Part shown: positions 34,236-42,656 of the stretch, one piece after another
Layout: every line of letters starts with the position of its first letter
Position numbering within the stretch: position 1 is the first letter of the stretch
NCBI RefSeq assembly: GCF_036059255.1
Contig: NZ_CP107947.1
Location: forward strand, 4,836,001 to 4,900,000
Reading direction: 5' to 3'
Length of the DNA: 64,000 bases
Source of the DNA: Micromonospora sp. NBC_00389
GTDB taxonomy: Bacteria > Actinomycetota > Actinomycetes > Mycobacteriales > Micromonosporaceae
Made by a program: the position numbers and the translations under genes
Notes under the pieces: generated by a model
What the model was told of the DNA's origin: nothing
Databases searched by the model: none
What the model saw: the letters and a program-made list of their open reading frames with translations, nothing else

Positions 34236-37200
34236 ATGGGACAGACGATGAACAGTGGCGGTCGAAGACTGGCCCTGAGGATGGGGCTGTCAGCAACGAC
34301 CGCCCTCGTGATCTCAGCCGCCCTGGCCATGGCACCGGCCCGAGCAGAGCCGGTGCCGGTAGCAGCGGACGCCGCGCTGACCGCGAACGACGGGCAGATC
34401 GTGCGGTCTCCGGACGGATCACTGGGCGTCGCCGTCAGCGACGACAACGGGCGGCTCGCCTACAGCGTGACCAACCGCGGCAAGGTGGTCGTTGGCTCCT
34501 CCGGCCTCGGTCTCGACCTCGCCGGACGGCCCAGCCTGACCGAGGCGATGAGCATCGTCTCCGTCCAGCGCCGCATCATCGACGAGACGTGGAAGCCGCT
34601 CTGGGGCACGGACAGCAACGTCCGCAACCACGCTCGTGAGCTCACCGTCCACGCCGTGCAGGCGGGCACCGGGTTCCGTCTGGACGTGGTCGTTCGTGTC
34701 TTCGACGACGGCGTCGGCATCCGTTACCACATCCCCGCCCAGCCCGGGCTGGACCAATACACGGTGACCGCCGAGCGTACCGAGTTCACCCTGGACCCGA
34801 CCTCGCGGAGCTGGTCCATCGCCGCCGGCAAGGACTGGAACGCCGACGAACAGCACTACCGCGACCAACCCCTGTCGGCGGTGTCAACGGCACAGACGCC
34901 CATCACGCTGGCGACCGGGAAGACCTACCTGGTGGTGCACGAGGCCGACCTCACCGACTACCCGAGCATGACGCTCAGGGCGGCGGCGGGTCAGCCGGGC
35001 CGGTACTTCAGCGATCTGATCAGCCTGCCGGACGGCACGAAGGCGAAGCTGCGCGGCGCCTTCTCCACCCCGTGGCGCACCCTGACCATCGGGGAACGAC
35101 CCGGCGACCTGGCCGAGTCCCACCTGATCGAGAACCTCAACGACCCGTGCGCGGTCTGCACCGACGACACGTCGTGGATCAAGCCCGCCACCTACGTCGG
35201 CGTGTGGTGGGAGCTGCAGCGCCGCCAGACCACCTGGACGTACGGGCCGAAACACGGTGCCACCACCGCTCGCCTGAAGCAGTACATCGATCTGGCGAAG
35301 CAGGCGGGTTCCAAGTTCGTGCTGGCCGAGGGTTGGAACACGAACGCCGGTGGCAACTGGGCGAACCAGGACTTCCTCACTCCGCAGCCCGACTTCGACC
35401 TGCCCGCGGTGCTGGAGTACGCCAAGCAGAACGGCGTCGAGTACATCGCGCACAACGAGACCCGAGGCGACGTCGACTACTACGACAAGCACCTTGAGGA
35501 GATCTTCTCCCGGTACGAGGAACTCGGCATCCACGCGATCAAGACCGGCTACGCCACCAAGTTCCTGCTGGGCGGGGTGAACCGCAGCCACTTCGACCAG
35601 GAGGCTGTCCGTCACTACCAGCGGGTGATCAACGCCGCTGCCCGGCACCGCATCACGATCAACGCCCACGAGTCGATCAAGCCGACCGGCCTGGCCCGCA
35701 CCTACCCCAACATGATGAGCGGCGAGGGCGTCGCGGGGATGGAGCAGCAGAACTACAAGGGCGCGAACGGCAACCCGCCGGCGCAGGCCACGATCCTTCC
35801 GTTCACCCGGTTCATGGGCGGCCCTGCCGACTACACCCCCGGCGTGCTGAACGTGACCTGGGACCCGGCCAAGCTCGGCACCCGCGTCCAGACCACCTCG
35901 ACCGCCCAACTGGCACTGTCCACGATCTTCTACAGCCCCCTGCAGATGCTCGCGGACACTCCCGAGAACTACGCCGCACATCCCGGCTTCGCGTACCTGA
36001 AGGACCTACCCACCACCTGGGACGAGAGCCGGGTGCTCGACAGCGCCATCGGCGACTACACGACGACGGCCCGACGTCACGGCGACACCTGGTATGTCGG
36101 TGCGATCACCGACGAGAACGACCGAACCCTCACGATGCCGCTGTCGTTCCTGTCCCGTGGCTCGTACGTGGCGGAGGTCTACGCCGACGCCGCCGAGACG
36201 ACCTGGCGCGGGAACCCGCTGCCCATCGAGGTCCGCAAGGTTCTCGTCCGCCCGTCGACGGAACTCAGCATGTCCCTGGTCGCCGGGGGCGGCCAGGCGG
36301 TCCGGATCCGGCCCGCCACCGACGAGGATCTGCGTGACCTCGACTGGTACGCCGCGCCCCGCGCAAAGTTCGGCGCCGCCGAGGCGACGTTGGACGCGGC
36401 CACGCAGCACCTGACCGTGACCGCGCCGCTCACCAATGCCGGTAGCACCGTGGCGGCCCTTCCCGCCCAGTTGTTCGTCGACGGTCGTGCCGCCGGCGAG
36501 ACGCGGACCGTGCGCGTCGCCGGAGCCGGGAGCACCACCGTCGAGCTGACCCTGCCGGCGACCCAGGTTCCCGACCAGGACTTCAAGGTTGCCGTCGGCG
36601 CACCGGCCGGCGATCACGGCAAGCAGGTCCGGGTGCCGCAGACCCGGTCCATGCAGCGGCTCCTCCAACAGCTGCACAGGTCCGGCGAGGTGACGCAGTC
36701 GGCGCTCACCACGCTGCAGCAGCGGGTGGCTCAGGCCGAGTCCGAGCTGAGCAGCGGTGACGTGACCGGACGACTGCGTGCTCTGCAGAACCTTCGCCTG
36801 GATCTCTACCGTCAGCCGGTGGCGGAGGTGACCACCACGGCACGCACCGCGATCGACGATCTGCTCACCGTACGACTCGGGCCGCCTCGCGGGATGCTCT
36901 CGATCGCCAGGAACGTGCGGCTGGCCGCGGACCTTCAGACCATCGACCCCGCCCTGTCCAGGCGACTCCTCGCTGAGATCGCCACCGCGACCCGGTCCGC
37001 GTCGGCGAACGACACCACCGCGATGCAGGACGCTCTCAACCGGTTCGGTGCCCTCGTCACGGCGGCTCCGGCGGGACAGATCAACCCTGAGGTCGCGGCT
37101 GACCTGCTCGCTTCCATCGCCGCGCTCACCGCCGGGCCGAGCACCCTCCAGGCGGAGACCGCGCAACTGCTCGGTGAGGCATGCCTGCGGACCAACCACG

Positions 37201-37541
37201 CCGGATACACCGGCACTGGCTTCGTGGCCTGCCTCAAGACCCAGAACAGCGGCGTACGGTTCAACGCGCCGGTCGCGGGAGACGGCGACTACTCGGTTCG
37301 ACTTCGGTACGGCAATGCGATGGGTGCCACCCAGACCATGACCCTCCGCAGCGGGGCGGCGTCGGTGCAGATCCAGATGCCGACGCTCCCAACCTGGCCG
37401 ACCTGGTCCGAGCAGACCGTCAAGCTCCCGATTGCCCGGGGCGACTCCGTCGACCTCGTGTTCGGCCCCACCGACAACGGCAACGTCAACATCGACGCGA
37501 TCACCCTCGAGCCAGACCTGGGCGTCGTCACGCGATCGTGA
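34236..37541 (+). CDS. Secreted GH97-family glycosidase with FIMAH-like and CBM35 domains
   Basis: A 1101-aa protein with a Sec leader (about 1-37). GH97 N-terminal beta-sandwich (about 50-300; SPDGSLGVAVSDDNGRLAYS, RVFDDGVGIRYH), (beta/alpha)8 barrel (about 310-600) with WWELQRR, the HAIKTGYATKFLLGG strand and HESIKPTGLARTYPNMMSGEGV. The C-terminal GH97 domain (to about 710) is followed by a CARDB-like linker, a helical FIMAH-like region (about 800-960) and a CBM35 (about 975-1095; NHAGYTGTGFVACL). GH97 enzymes are alpha-glucosidases or alpha-galactosidases. The usual nucleophile position of retaining members is not obviously Asp (KTGY here), so an inverting mechanism is possible. A terminator follows 7 bp later. 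Confidence 0.85.
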   Translation: MGQTMNSGGRRLALRMGLSATTALVISAALAMAPARAEPVPVAADAALTANDGQIVRSPDGSLGVAVSDDNGRLAYSVTNRGKVVVGSSGLGLDLAGRPSLTEAMSIVSVQRRIIDETWKPLWGTDSNVRNHARELTVHAVQAGTGFRLDVVVRVFDDGVGIRYHIPAQPGLDQYTVTAERTEFTLDPTSRSWSIAAGKDWNADEQHYRDQPLSAVSTAQTPITLATGKTYLVVHEADLTDYPSMTLRAAAGQPGRYFSDLISLPDGTKAKLRGAFSTPWRTLTIGERPGDLAESHLIENLNDPCAVCTDDTSWIKPATYVGVWWELQRRQTTWTYGPKHGATTARLKQYIDLAKQAGSKFVLAEGWNTNAGGNWANQDFLTPQPDFDLPAVLEYAKQNGVEYIAHNETRGDVDYYDKHLEEIFSRYEELGIHAIKTGYATKFLLGGVNRSHFDQEAVRHYQRVINAAARHRITINAHESIKPTGLARTYPNMMSGEGVAGMEQQNYKGANGNPPAQATILPFTRFMGGPADYTPGVLNVTWDPAKLGTRVQTTSTAQLALSTIFYSPLQMLADTPENYAAHPGFAYLKDLPTTWDESRVLDSAIGDYTTTARRHGDTWYVGAITDENDRTLTMPLSFLSRGSYVAEVYADAAETTWRGNPLPIEVRKVLVRPSTELSMSLVAGGGQAVRIRPATDEDLRDLDWYAAPRAKFGAAEATLDAATQHLTVTAPLTNAGSTVAALPAQLFVDGRAAGETRTVRVAGAGSTTVELTLPATQVPDQDFKVAVGAPAGDHGKQVRVPQTRSMQRLLQQLHRSGEVTQSALTTLQQRVAQAESELSSGDVTGRLRALQNLRLDLYRQPVAEVTTTARTAIDDLLTVRLGPPRGMLSIARNVRLAADLQTIDPALSRRLLAEIATATRSASANDTTAMQDALNRFGALVTAAPAGQINPEVAADLLASIAALTAGPSTLQAETAQLLGEACLRTNHAGYTGTGFVACLKTQNSGVRFNAPVAGDGDYSVRLRYGNAMGATQTMTLRSGAASVQIQMPTLPTWPTWSEQTVKLPIARGDSVDLVFGPTDNGNVNIDAITLEPDLGVVTRS

Positions 37542-37548
37542 GGTAGCA

Positions 37549-37585
37549 GACAGGAGGGCCGGCCCGTCGGGCCGGCCCTCCTGTC
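37549..37585 (+). terminator. Very strong hairpin terminator after the GH97 gene
   Basis: Perfect 17-bp arms (GACAGGAGGGCCGGCCC at 37549-37565 and its complement at 37569-37585) with a 3-nt loop, followed by GTTTC. It directly abuts the gene end. Confidence 0.9.
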
Positions 37586-37689
37586 GTTTCGGCACGGGAC
37601 GCGGCGGCCGTCACGGCCACGCCAGATCTACGGAGTACGCGTCAGCGGACCACGCCGATGCCGCTGAACGACCTCGTCAGGTGGGGCGT

Positions 37690-38070
37690 GGGCCGCAGGG
37701 GCCCGTACTGGTCGACGGCCCGGTACACGTACCGCCAAACCCCGCTGACCTTGACGTACGTCTCATCAACGAATCACCTGTCGCCTGGCGAGTGCCGGCA
37801 GAAGCGGGCGGCGTCGGCCAACAGCGGCGTGAACCGCTGCACCCAGCGGTGGACCGTGACGTGATCGACCTCCACGCCGTGCTCGACCAGCAACTCCTCA
37901 ACGTCGCGATAGGACAGGTTGAACCGCGGATACCAGCGGACCGCGACCACGATCGCCTCGGGCGGGAACCGGAACCCGGCGAACGCCGACTTCGGAGGCA
38001 GCCACGGGTCAGGCCGGGTCGATGACTTCAGTGCTCAAGCCTGCCTCGATCTTGCCAACGCAACAGCGCC
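37690..38070 (-). mobile_element. IS6-family insertion sequence remnant, copy 2 (inverted)
   Basis: The minus strand carries the same element as 14828-15226: terminus GGCGCTGTTGCG at 38070, then transposase residues FNLSYRDVEELLVEHG, VDHVTVHRWVQRF and DETYVKVSGVWRYVYRAVDQ. A TGA replaces the Trp codon just before the first catalytic Asp region, and the element ends near 37690 shortly after VDQYG. It is inactive. The terminus cuts into the M56 peptidase gene, which makes 38070/38071 an insertion junction. Confidence 0.8.
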
Positions 38071-38816
38071 CGCAAGCCCGCCTGCAACCCGCTACCGGCC
38101 GGCCGCCTGGCAGGCAGACAGTTCTCGCGGTGTCGGGTCTGCAGCAGCGGCCAGCTCTGGACGTTCTCGTCGACAACGCGGCGCTACTGGTGATCGTTGC
38201 GGTGTCGGTCACCCGACGGTGGCGCCGAGACCGCCGCGCGTTGCACCTCGGCCAGGTCGCCGTCGCCGGCACCGACCCGCTCGTGATGCTGCCCGACGCC
38301 AGTGCCCAGGCGTTCGCGGTTCCGGGCCGGCCCGGCCGCGTTGTCGTGACCACCGGCATGCGCCGGCTACTCACCGACCGCCAGTTCGACGCGCTACTCG
38401 CTCACGAACACGCGCACCTGACCTCGGGTCATCACCGGCTGGTCCGGTCGGCCGAACTCGCCGCCGCGATGCACCCGGCCCTCTGGTGGGTTGCACGTCA
38501 CGTCGACTATCTCGTCGAACGAGCCGCCGACGAGCAGGCCGCCGTGGAGGTGGGCAGCCGTCATACCGTCGCGCACGCGATCGGCGTGGCCGCACTGGCT
38601 TCGCGAAGTGAAATGGATGTCCCGCAAGGCCCATACACCGCATCGCTGGGCGGAGTCGTTCCGCGCCGGGTGGCCCAGCTGCTGCGACCGCACGCCACCC
38701 TCCGCTCACCCGCGCTGCACGTGCTGCCGGTGGCGTTGGCGCTGGCGTCGCTGGTCTGGTCCGGCGAGGCGGTCTACGACCTCGTCGAGCTGATCGGCGC
38801 GGCCCGGCCAGGCTGA
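38071..38816 (+). pseudogene. M56 (BlaR1-like) metallopeptidase, 5' truncated by IS6
   Basis: The remaining about 225 residues contain one transmembrane segment (LVDNAALLVIVAVSVTRRWR), the zinc motif HEHAH in FDALLAHEHAHLTSGHH, a downstream Glu in YLVERAADEQA, and a C-terminal hydrophobic helix. This is the core of M56 peptidases, which normally start with more membrane helices and sit beside a BlaI-type repressor. Here the 5' end is replaced by IS6 sequence and no blaI is present. Part of the catalytic domain could still be translated if a new start is used. Confidence 0.6.
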
Positions 38817-38921
38817 TTAGCAGCCGGCTGGTAGCCCGATTTCCGGGGCAAAGTTCGTCAGCTATTGCCCGGCTGTTCGACGCTCCCGCCGGACAGGGGG
38901 TGATCATTCGACAGCGCCGGC

Positions 38922-39752
38922 ATGTCTGTCACAACCGTCGGGACCGGCAGCGCCTACGCCCCTGGCCGGGCGTGGCGGGCAACTGATGGCATGTCCTCGA
39001 CGATGCTCGTGGTCGGCCCGAAGCTCGGTGTTGCGCTGGTCGTCCTGACCCTCGTGGCTGCGGCCGTCGTGACCCTCGGAAAACTGGGCCACGGTCGGCA
39101 GGTCATGGTCGCCGCCGTGCGTGCCGCGATCCAGCTGGGTGGCGTGTCGCTGCTGATCGCGGGCATCGTGGTGTCGCTGTGGGCCACGGCCGCGTTTGTG
39201 GTCCTGATGTGGGCGGTGGCGGCTGGCACCTCCGGTCGGCGTGTCACGGGCGGTGCCGGAGGCTGGTGGGCCGGTGTGCCGATCGTCGTGGGCAGCATGG
39301 CCGTGGTGGTGGGGCTGCTGTTGGCGGGCCTGGTGCCGATGCGCGGCATCGCGATCATCCCGGTTGCGGGAATCCTGATCGGCGGGGCGATGACCGCGAC
39401 GTCGCTGGCGCGCCGCCGCGCACTCGACGAGTTGACCAGCCGGCGCGGTGAGGTGGAGGCCGGCCTGGCCCTGGGCCTGCTGCCCCGCGACGCCGTGCTG
39501 CTGGTGTGCCGTCCGGCGGCCGGGCAGGCGTTGGTCCCGGCGCTCGACCAGACCCGGACGGTGGGCCTGGTGACCCTGCCCGGCGCGTCGCTGGGCGACT
39601 ACCTGTCCCAGGCACCCAACGACGGCGGCCTCGGGCTGGGCACGGTCTTCACCAGCGCCCTGTTCCTCGCGACGATCCTGGGACTGGTCGCGTACCTGAA
39701 CGTCACGAAGCGGGACGTGTCGGACCAGGACACCGGGGCCCCGCTCCGGTGA
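38922..39752 (+). CDS. FetB/UPF0014-type ABC permease
   Basis: A 276-aa membrane protein with about seven helices, e.g. PKLGVALVVLTLVAAAVVTL and IPVAGILIGGAMTATSLA, then the conserved cytoplasmic stretch RRGEVEAGLALGLLPRDAV, LVPALDQTRTVGLVTLPGAS and a final helix. This order is diagnostic for the FetB/YbbM family, linked to iron export with an ATPase (FetA). No fetA lies beside it, so its ATPase must be elsewhere. The start is uncertain: ATG codons at 38922 and 38991 both lack a good ribosome site. Confidence 0.75.
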   Translation: MSVTTVGTGSAYAPGRAWRATDGMSSTMLVVGPKLGVALVVLTLVAAAVVTLGKLGHGRQVMVAAVRAAIQLGGVSLLIAGIVVSLWATAAFVVLMWAVAAGTSGRRVTGGAGGWWAGVPIVVGSMAVVVGLLLAGLVPMRGIAIIPVAGILIGGAMTATSLARRRALDELTSRRGEVEAGLALGLLPRDAVLLVCRPAAGQALVPALDQTRTVGLVTLPGASLGDYLSQAPNDGGLGLGTVFTSALFLATILGLVAYLNVTKRDVSDQDTGAPLR

Positions 39753-39868
39753 CGGCACCTCACCATCGGGGTAGCAGGCCTGCCCCCGCCCCTTTGCACG
39801 CGATGATCGGAGGTGACGCGGACCCGGCCGGGCCCGCCGGGGACTACGGGCGGGAAGGAACGAACGGC

Positions 39869-40546
39869 GTGCGCGTGCTGGTCGTCGAGGACGAGACCGC
39901 CCTGGCGGAGGTGATCCGCACCGGCCTGACCGACGAGGGATTCGCTGTCGATGTGCAGCACAACGGGACCGATGGGCTGTGGGCGGCCACCGAGAACCCG
40001 TACGACGTGGTGGTGCTCGACATCATGCTGCCCGGTCTCAACGGCTATGAGGTGTGCCGCCAGCTGCGCTCGCGGGATGTGTGGACGCCGGTGCTGATGT
40101 TGACCGCCAAGGACGGCGAGTACGACCAGGCCGACGCGTTCGATCTCGGCGCCGACGACTACCTGATCAAGCCGTTCTCGTTCGTGGTGCTGGTGGCCCG
40201 CCTGCGGGCCCTGATCCGCCGCGGCGCTCCCGCCCGACCGGTGATCCTGACCGCCGGCGACCTGGCAGTGGACCCGGCCCGGCGGCAGGTGACCCGCGCC
40301 GGGCAACCGATCCGGGTGACCGCCCGGGAGTTCGCGCTGCTGGAGTTCCTCATGCGCCACTGCGGCGACGTGGTGTCCAAGCGGCAGATCATCGAGAACG
40401 TCTGGGACGCCAACTTCGACGGCGATCCCAACATCGTAGAGGTGTACGTCGGCTACTTGCGCCGCAAGATTGACCAGCCGTTCGGCCGGCGGGCCATCCA
40501 GACGGAACGGGGCATGGGCTACCGGCTGGCCGCCGACGGCGGGTGA
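39869..40546 (+). CDS. OmpR/PhoB-family response regulator
   Basis: A 225-aa protein; GTG start behind GGGAAGGAACGAACGGC. Receiver domain (1-115) with the acidic pocket VVEDE, phosphoacceptor Asp in VVVLDIMLPGLNGYEV, switch LMLTAKD and Lys in DYLIKPFSF. C-terminal winged helix (about 125-225) ending VEVYVGYLRRKIDQPFG and RGMGYRLA. A matching histidine kinase (44864) is on the same strand 4.3 kb downstream, separated by a sigma factor and ABC genes. CTCAG repeats before the kinase and the PAP2 gene are plausible targets. Confidence 0.92.
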   Translation: MRVLVVEDETALAEVIRTGLTDEGFAVDVQHNGTDGLWAATENPYDVVVLDIMLPGLNGYEVCRQLRSRDVWTPVLMLTAKDGEYDQADAFDLGADDYLIKPFSFVVLVARLRALIRRGAPARPVILTAGDLAVDPARRQVTRAGQPIRVTAREFALLEFLMRHCGDVVSKRQIIENVWDANFDGDPNIVEVYVGYLRRKIDQPFGRRAIQTERGMGYRLAADGG

Positions 40547-40618
40547 CAGCGTCGGGGGGCCAAGTTCACAAAATGCGTGTGTGATCAGTGAACCGATCCG
40601 CTCTGGAACGCAACAGTA

Positions 40619-41179
40619 GTGGCGATGGACAACGAGGATTTGATCGCTGCCGTGGCTGGCGGTGACGAGAGCGCGCTGCGGGAACTGTTCTCGCGGCACG
40701 CCCCGTGGCTGGCTGTTCGGCTGCGCACGGTGCTGCCGCCCCCCGACGTGGAGGACGTCCTGCAGGAGACCTTTCTGGCCGCCTGGCGAGGCGCCGCGGC
40801 GTACCGACGTGAGGGTGCCGGCGGCTGGCTGTGGGGGATAGCCCGCCGCCAGGCCGCGCTGTGGCTGCGCCGACGAGGGCAACCAGAACTGCTGCTCTCC
40901 GCCCTGGCCGAATCCGTTGACCAGCACGGCGCAGACCCGGCTGACGCGGCGCTGTCCAGGGCCGAGCTTGCCGACGCCGTGAAGGTGCTGGGGCCGGAGG
41001 GCAGCCTGCAGCGCGAGACCTGGCGGTTGATGTACGTCGAGGACAAGTCCGTGGCTGAGGTGGCTGAGTTGATGGGTGTTCCCGCGGGGACGGTGAAGAG
41101 CCGCGCGTACCAGATCCGCCGGCTGATGCGCGCTGCCCTGCGGCGCCACGAGCCGGCCCGCGATGGAGGTGGGCGGTGA
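40619..41179 (+). CDS. ECF-type RNA polymerase sigma factor
   Basis: About 186 aa; starts at GTG 40619 or ATG 40625 are both possible, neither with a strong ribosome site. Sigma region 2 (about 10-80: AVAGGDESALRELFSRHAPW, VEDVLQETFLAAWRG) and region 4 (about 125-180: RLMYVEDKSVAEVAELMGVP, GTVKSRAYQIRRLMR). The stop overlaps the next GTG start by 4 bp. The following membrane protein has no zinc-finger anti-sigma motif. This factor presumably drives the membrane/ABC operon it heads; its signal is unknown. Confidence 0.9.
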   Translation: MAMDNEDLIAAVAGGDESALRELFSRHAPWLAVRLRTVLPPPDVEDVLQETFLAAWRGAAAYRREGAGGWLWGIARRQAALWLRRRGQPELLLSALAESVDQHGADPADAALSRAELADAVKVLGPEGSLQRETWRLMYVEDKSVAEVAELMGVPAGTVKSRAYQIRRLMRAALRRHEPARDGGGR

Positions 41180-41913
41180 CCAGCGGTGATGCGACGCGCC
41201 AGGCCCAAGAGCCCCAGGAGCGCGGCCCCGGGCCAGAAGACGTCGATCTTGGTCGGGTCTGGATCGGGGTGGCCGCCCAGGTGTGGCGTCGCCATCCCGG
41301 GGCGGTGGAGCGGCTGGCGGGCCACCTGCTCCGCTCGCCGGGCCTGGCCCGGGCGTTAGTGACGACGCCGTCGCTGCTGCTCGGGTGGGTCAGCGCTACT
41401 GCGGTGGTGCTGCTCGCCGGACTGCTCGCCACGCTGAGCACCGGAACGCCGTACGTGGCCCTCCTCGCGCCCGCGGTCGCCGCCGTGGGCATCGCGTTCG
41501 CCTACGGCCCGGGGATCGACCCCACGTGGGAGCTGTCGTGCAGCATGGCGGTCAGCGATCGCATGGTGCTGCTGGTCCGGGCAATGGCGGTGTTCGGTGT
41601 GAACGCGGCGCTCGGGCTGGCCGCCTCGGGCGCCTCGGGATCCGCCACTGCGGTCACGCTCGGCTGGCTGGTCCCGATGACCGCGGTGTGCGCGCTGGCC
41701 CTGGCCGCCGCGACCGTCGCCCGGTCGGCGAACGTGGGCGTGGCCGCGGGCCTGCTCGGCTGGACGATCACCGTTCTGTCCGGGCAGGTGGCCGCCGGTC
41801 GCCTCACCGCCGCGGTCACCGAATCCGCCCTCTGGCCTGCCTACCTGGCGTTCGCCGCCTGCTGCGCGGCGATCGTCCTCTACGCGACCCGGACACCGAG
41901 AGGAACGTCATGA
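41176..41913 (+). CDS. Hypothetical multi-span membrane protein of the sigma/ABC operon
   Basis: A 245-aa protein, GTG start overlapping the sigma-factor stop (GTGA) and ending in an ATGA overlap with the ABC ATPase. A soluble N-terminus (about 1-55, containing VAAQVWRRHPGAVERLAGHL) is followed by six hydrophobic helices with Ala/Val/Leu-rich sequence. The position directly after an ECF sigma gene suggests an anti-sigma or transporter subunit role; no HxxxCxxC zinc motif is present, so an anti-sigma function would be of the non-zinc type. Family not recognised. Confidence 0.75.
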   Translation: MTSGDATRQAQEPQERGPGPEDVDLGRVWIGVAAQVWRRHPGAVERLAGHLLRSPGLARALVTTPSLLLGWVSATAVVLLAGLLATLSTGTPYVALLAPAVAAVGIAFAYGPGIDPTWELSCSMAVSDRMVLLVRAMAVFGVNAALGLAASGASGSATAVTLGWLVPMTAVCALALAAATVARSANVGVAAGLLGWTITVLSGQVAAGRLTAAVTESALWPAYLAFAACCAAIVLYATRTPRGTS

Positions 41914-42656
41914 ACGTCGAGATCAGCGATCTCACCCGACGCTTCGGCCGCACCGAGGCCGTCGCCGGGGTGACGATGCAGACCGGCCCCGGAGTGTTCG
42001 GTTTGTTGGGACCGAACGGGGCGGGAAAGACATCGCTGTTGCGGATGATGGCCACGGTGATCCCACCGTCCTCGGGTCGGTTACGGCTGCTCGGCCGAGA
42101 TCCCGACCAGTACGGGCAGCGCCGGCAGATCCGGCGCCGGCTCGGCTACGTGCCGCAGACCCTCGGCTACTACCCGCGGTTCACCGTCGTGGAGTTCGTC
42201 GAGTATTTCGCACTGCTCAAAGAGATGCCGCCAGCGCGAGTGCATCACGCTGTAGCGGCCGCGATTGAGCGTGTGGGCCTGGGCGACAAGGCGACCGCGA
42301 AGCTACGCACGCTCTCCGGCGGAATGCTGCGCCGGGTGGGAATCGCGCAGGCCATCGTCAACGATCCCGAACTACTCCTGCTGGACGAGCCGACCGCCGG
42401 GTTGGATCCCGAGCAGCGGGTGGCGTTCCGTGCTCTGCTGCGCGACCTGGGGCAGCGGGCCACCGTCATGGTCAGCACGCACCTCGTCGAGGATGTCGGT
42501 GCCGCCTGCAGCGAGGTCGCCCTGATGGACCGGGGAAAGATCGTTTTCCAGGGGACGCCGGAGGAGTTGACCGCGCGCGCCGAGGGAACCGCCGCGGCCG
42601 GCGATGCTCCCCTGGAGCGCGGATACAGCGCGGTGCTAGCGCAGGCACGCGCGTGA
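41910..42656 (+). CDS. ABC transporter ATP-binding protein
   Basis: A 248-aa cytoplasmic ATPase, start at ATG 41910 inside an ATGA overlap. Walker A GLLGPNGAGKTSLLRMM, Q-loop in YVPQTLGYYPRF, ABC signature LSGGMLRRVGIAQAI, Walker B LLLLDEPTAGLDPEQR and H-loop in MVSTHLVEDV. The sequence type (DRA/CcmA-like, exporter class) pairs with the two membrane proteins downstream. It could export a lipid, peptide or antibiotic, or serve in envelope defence. Confidence 0.92.
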   Translation: MNVEISDLTRRFGRTEAVAGVTMQTGPGVFGLLGPNGAGKTSLLRMMATVIPPSSGRLRLLGRDPDQYGQRRQIRRRLGYVPQTLGYYPRFTVVEFVEYFALLKEMPPARVHHAVAAAIERVGLGDKATAKLRTLSGGMLRRVGIAQAIVNDPELLLLDEPTAGLDPEQRVAFRALLRDLGQRATVMVSTHLVEDVGAACSEVALMDRGKIVFQGTPEELTARAEGTAAAGDAPLERGYSAVLAQARA

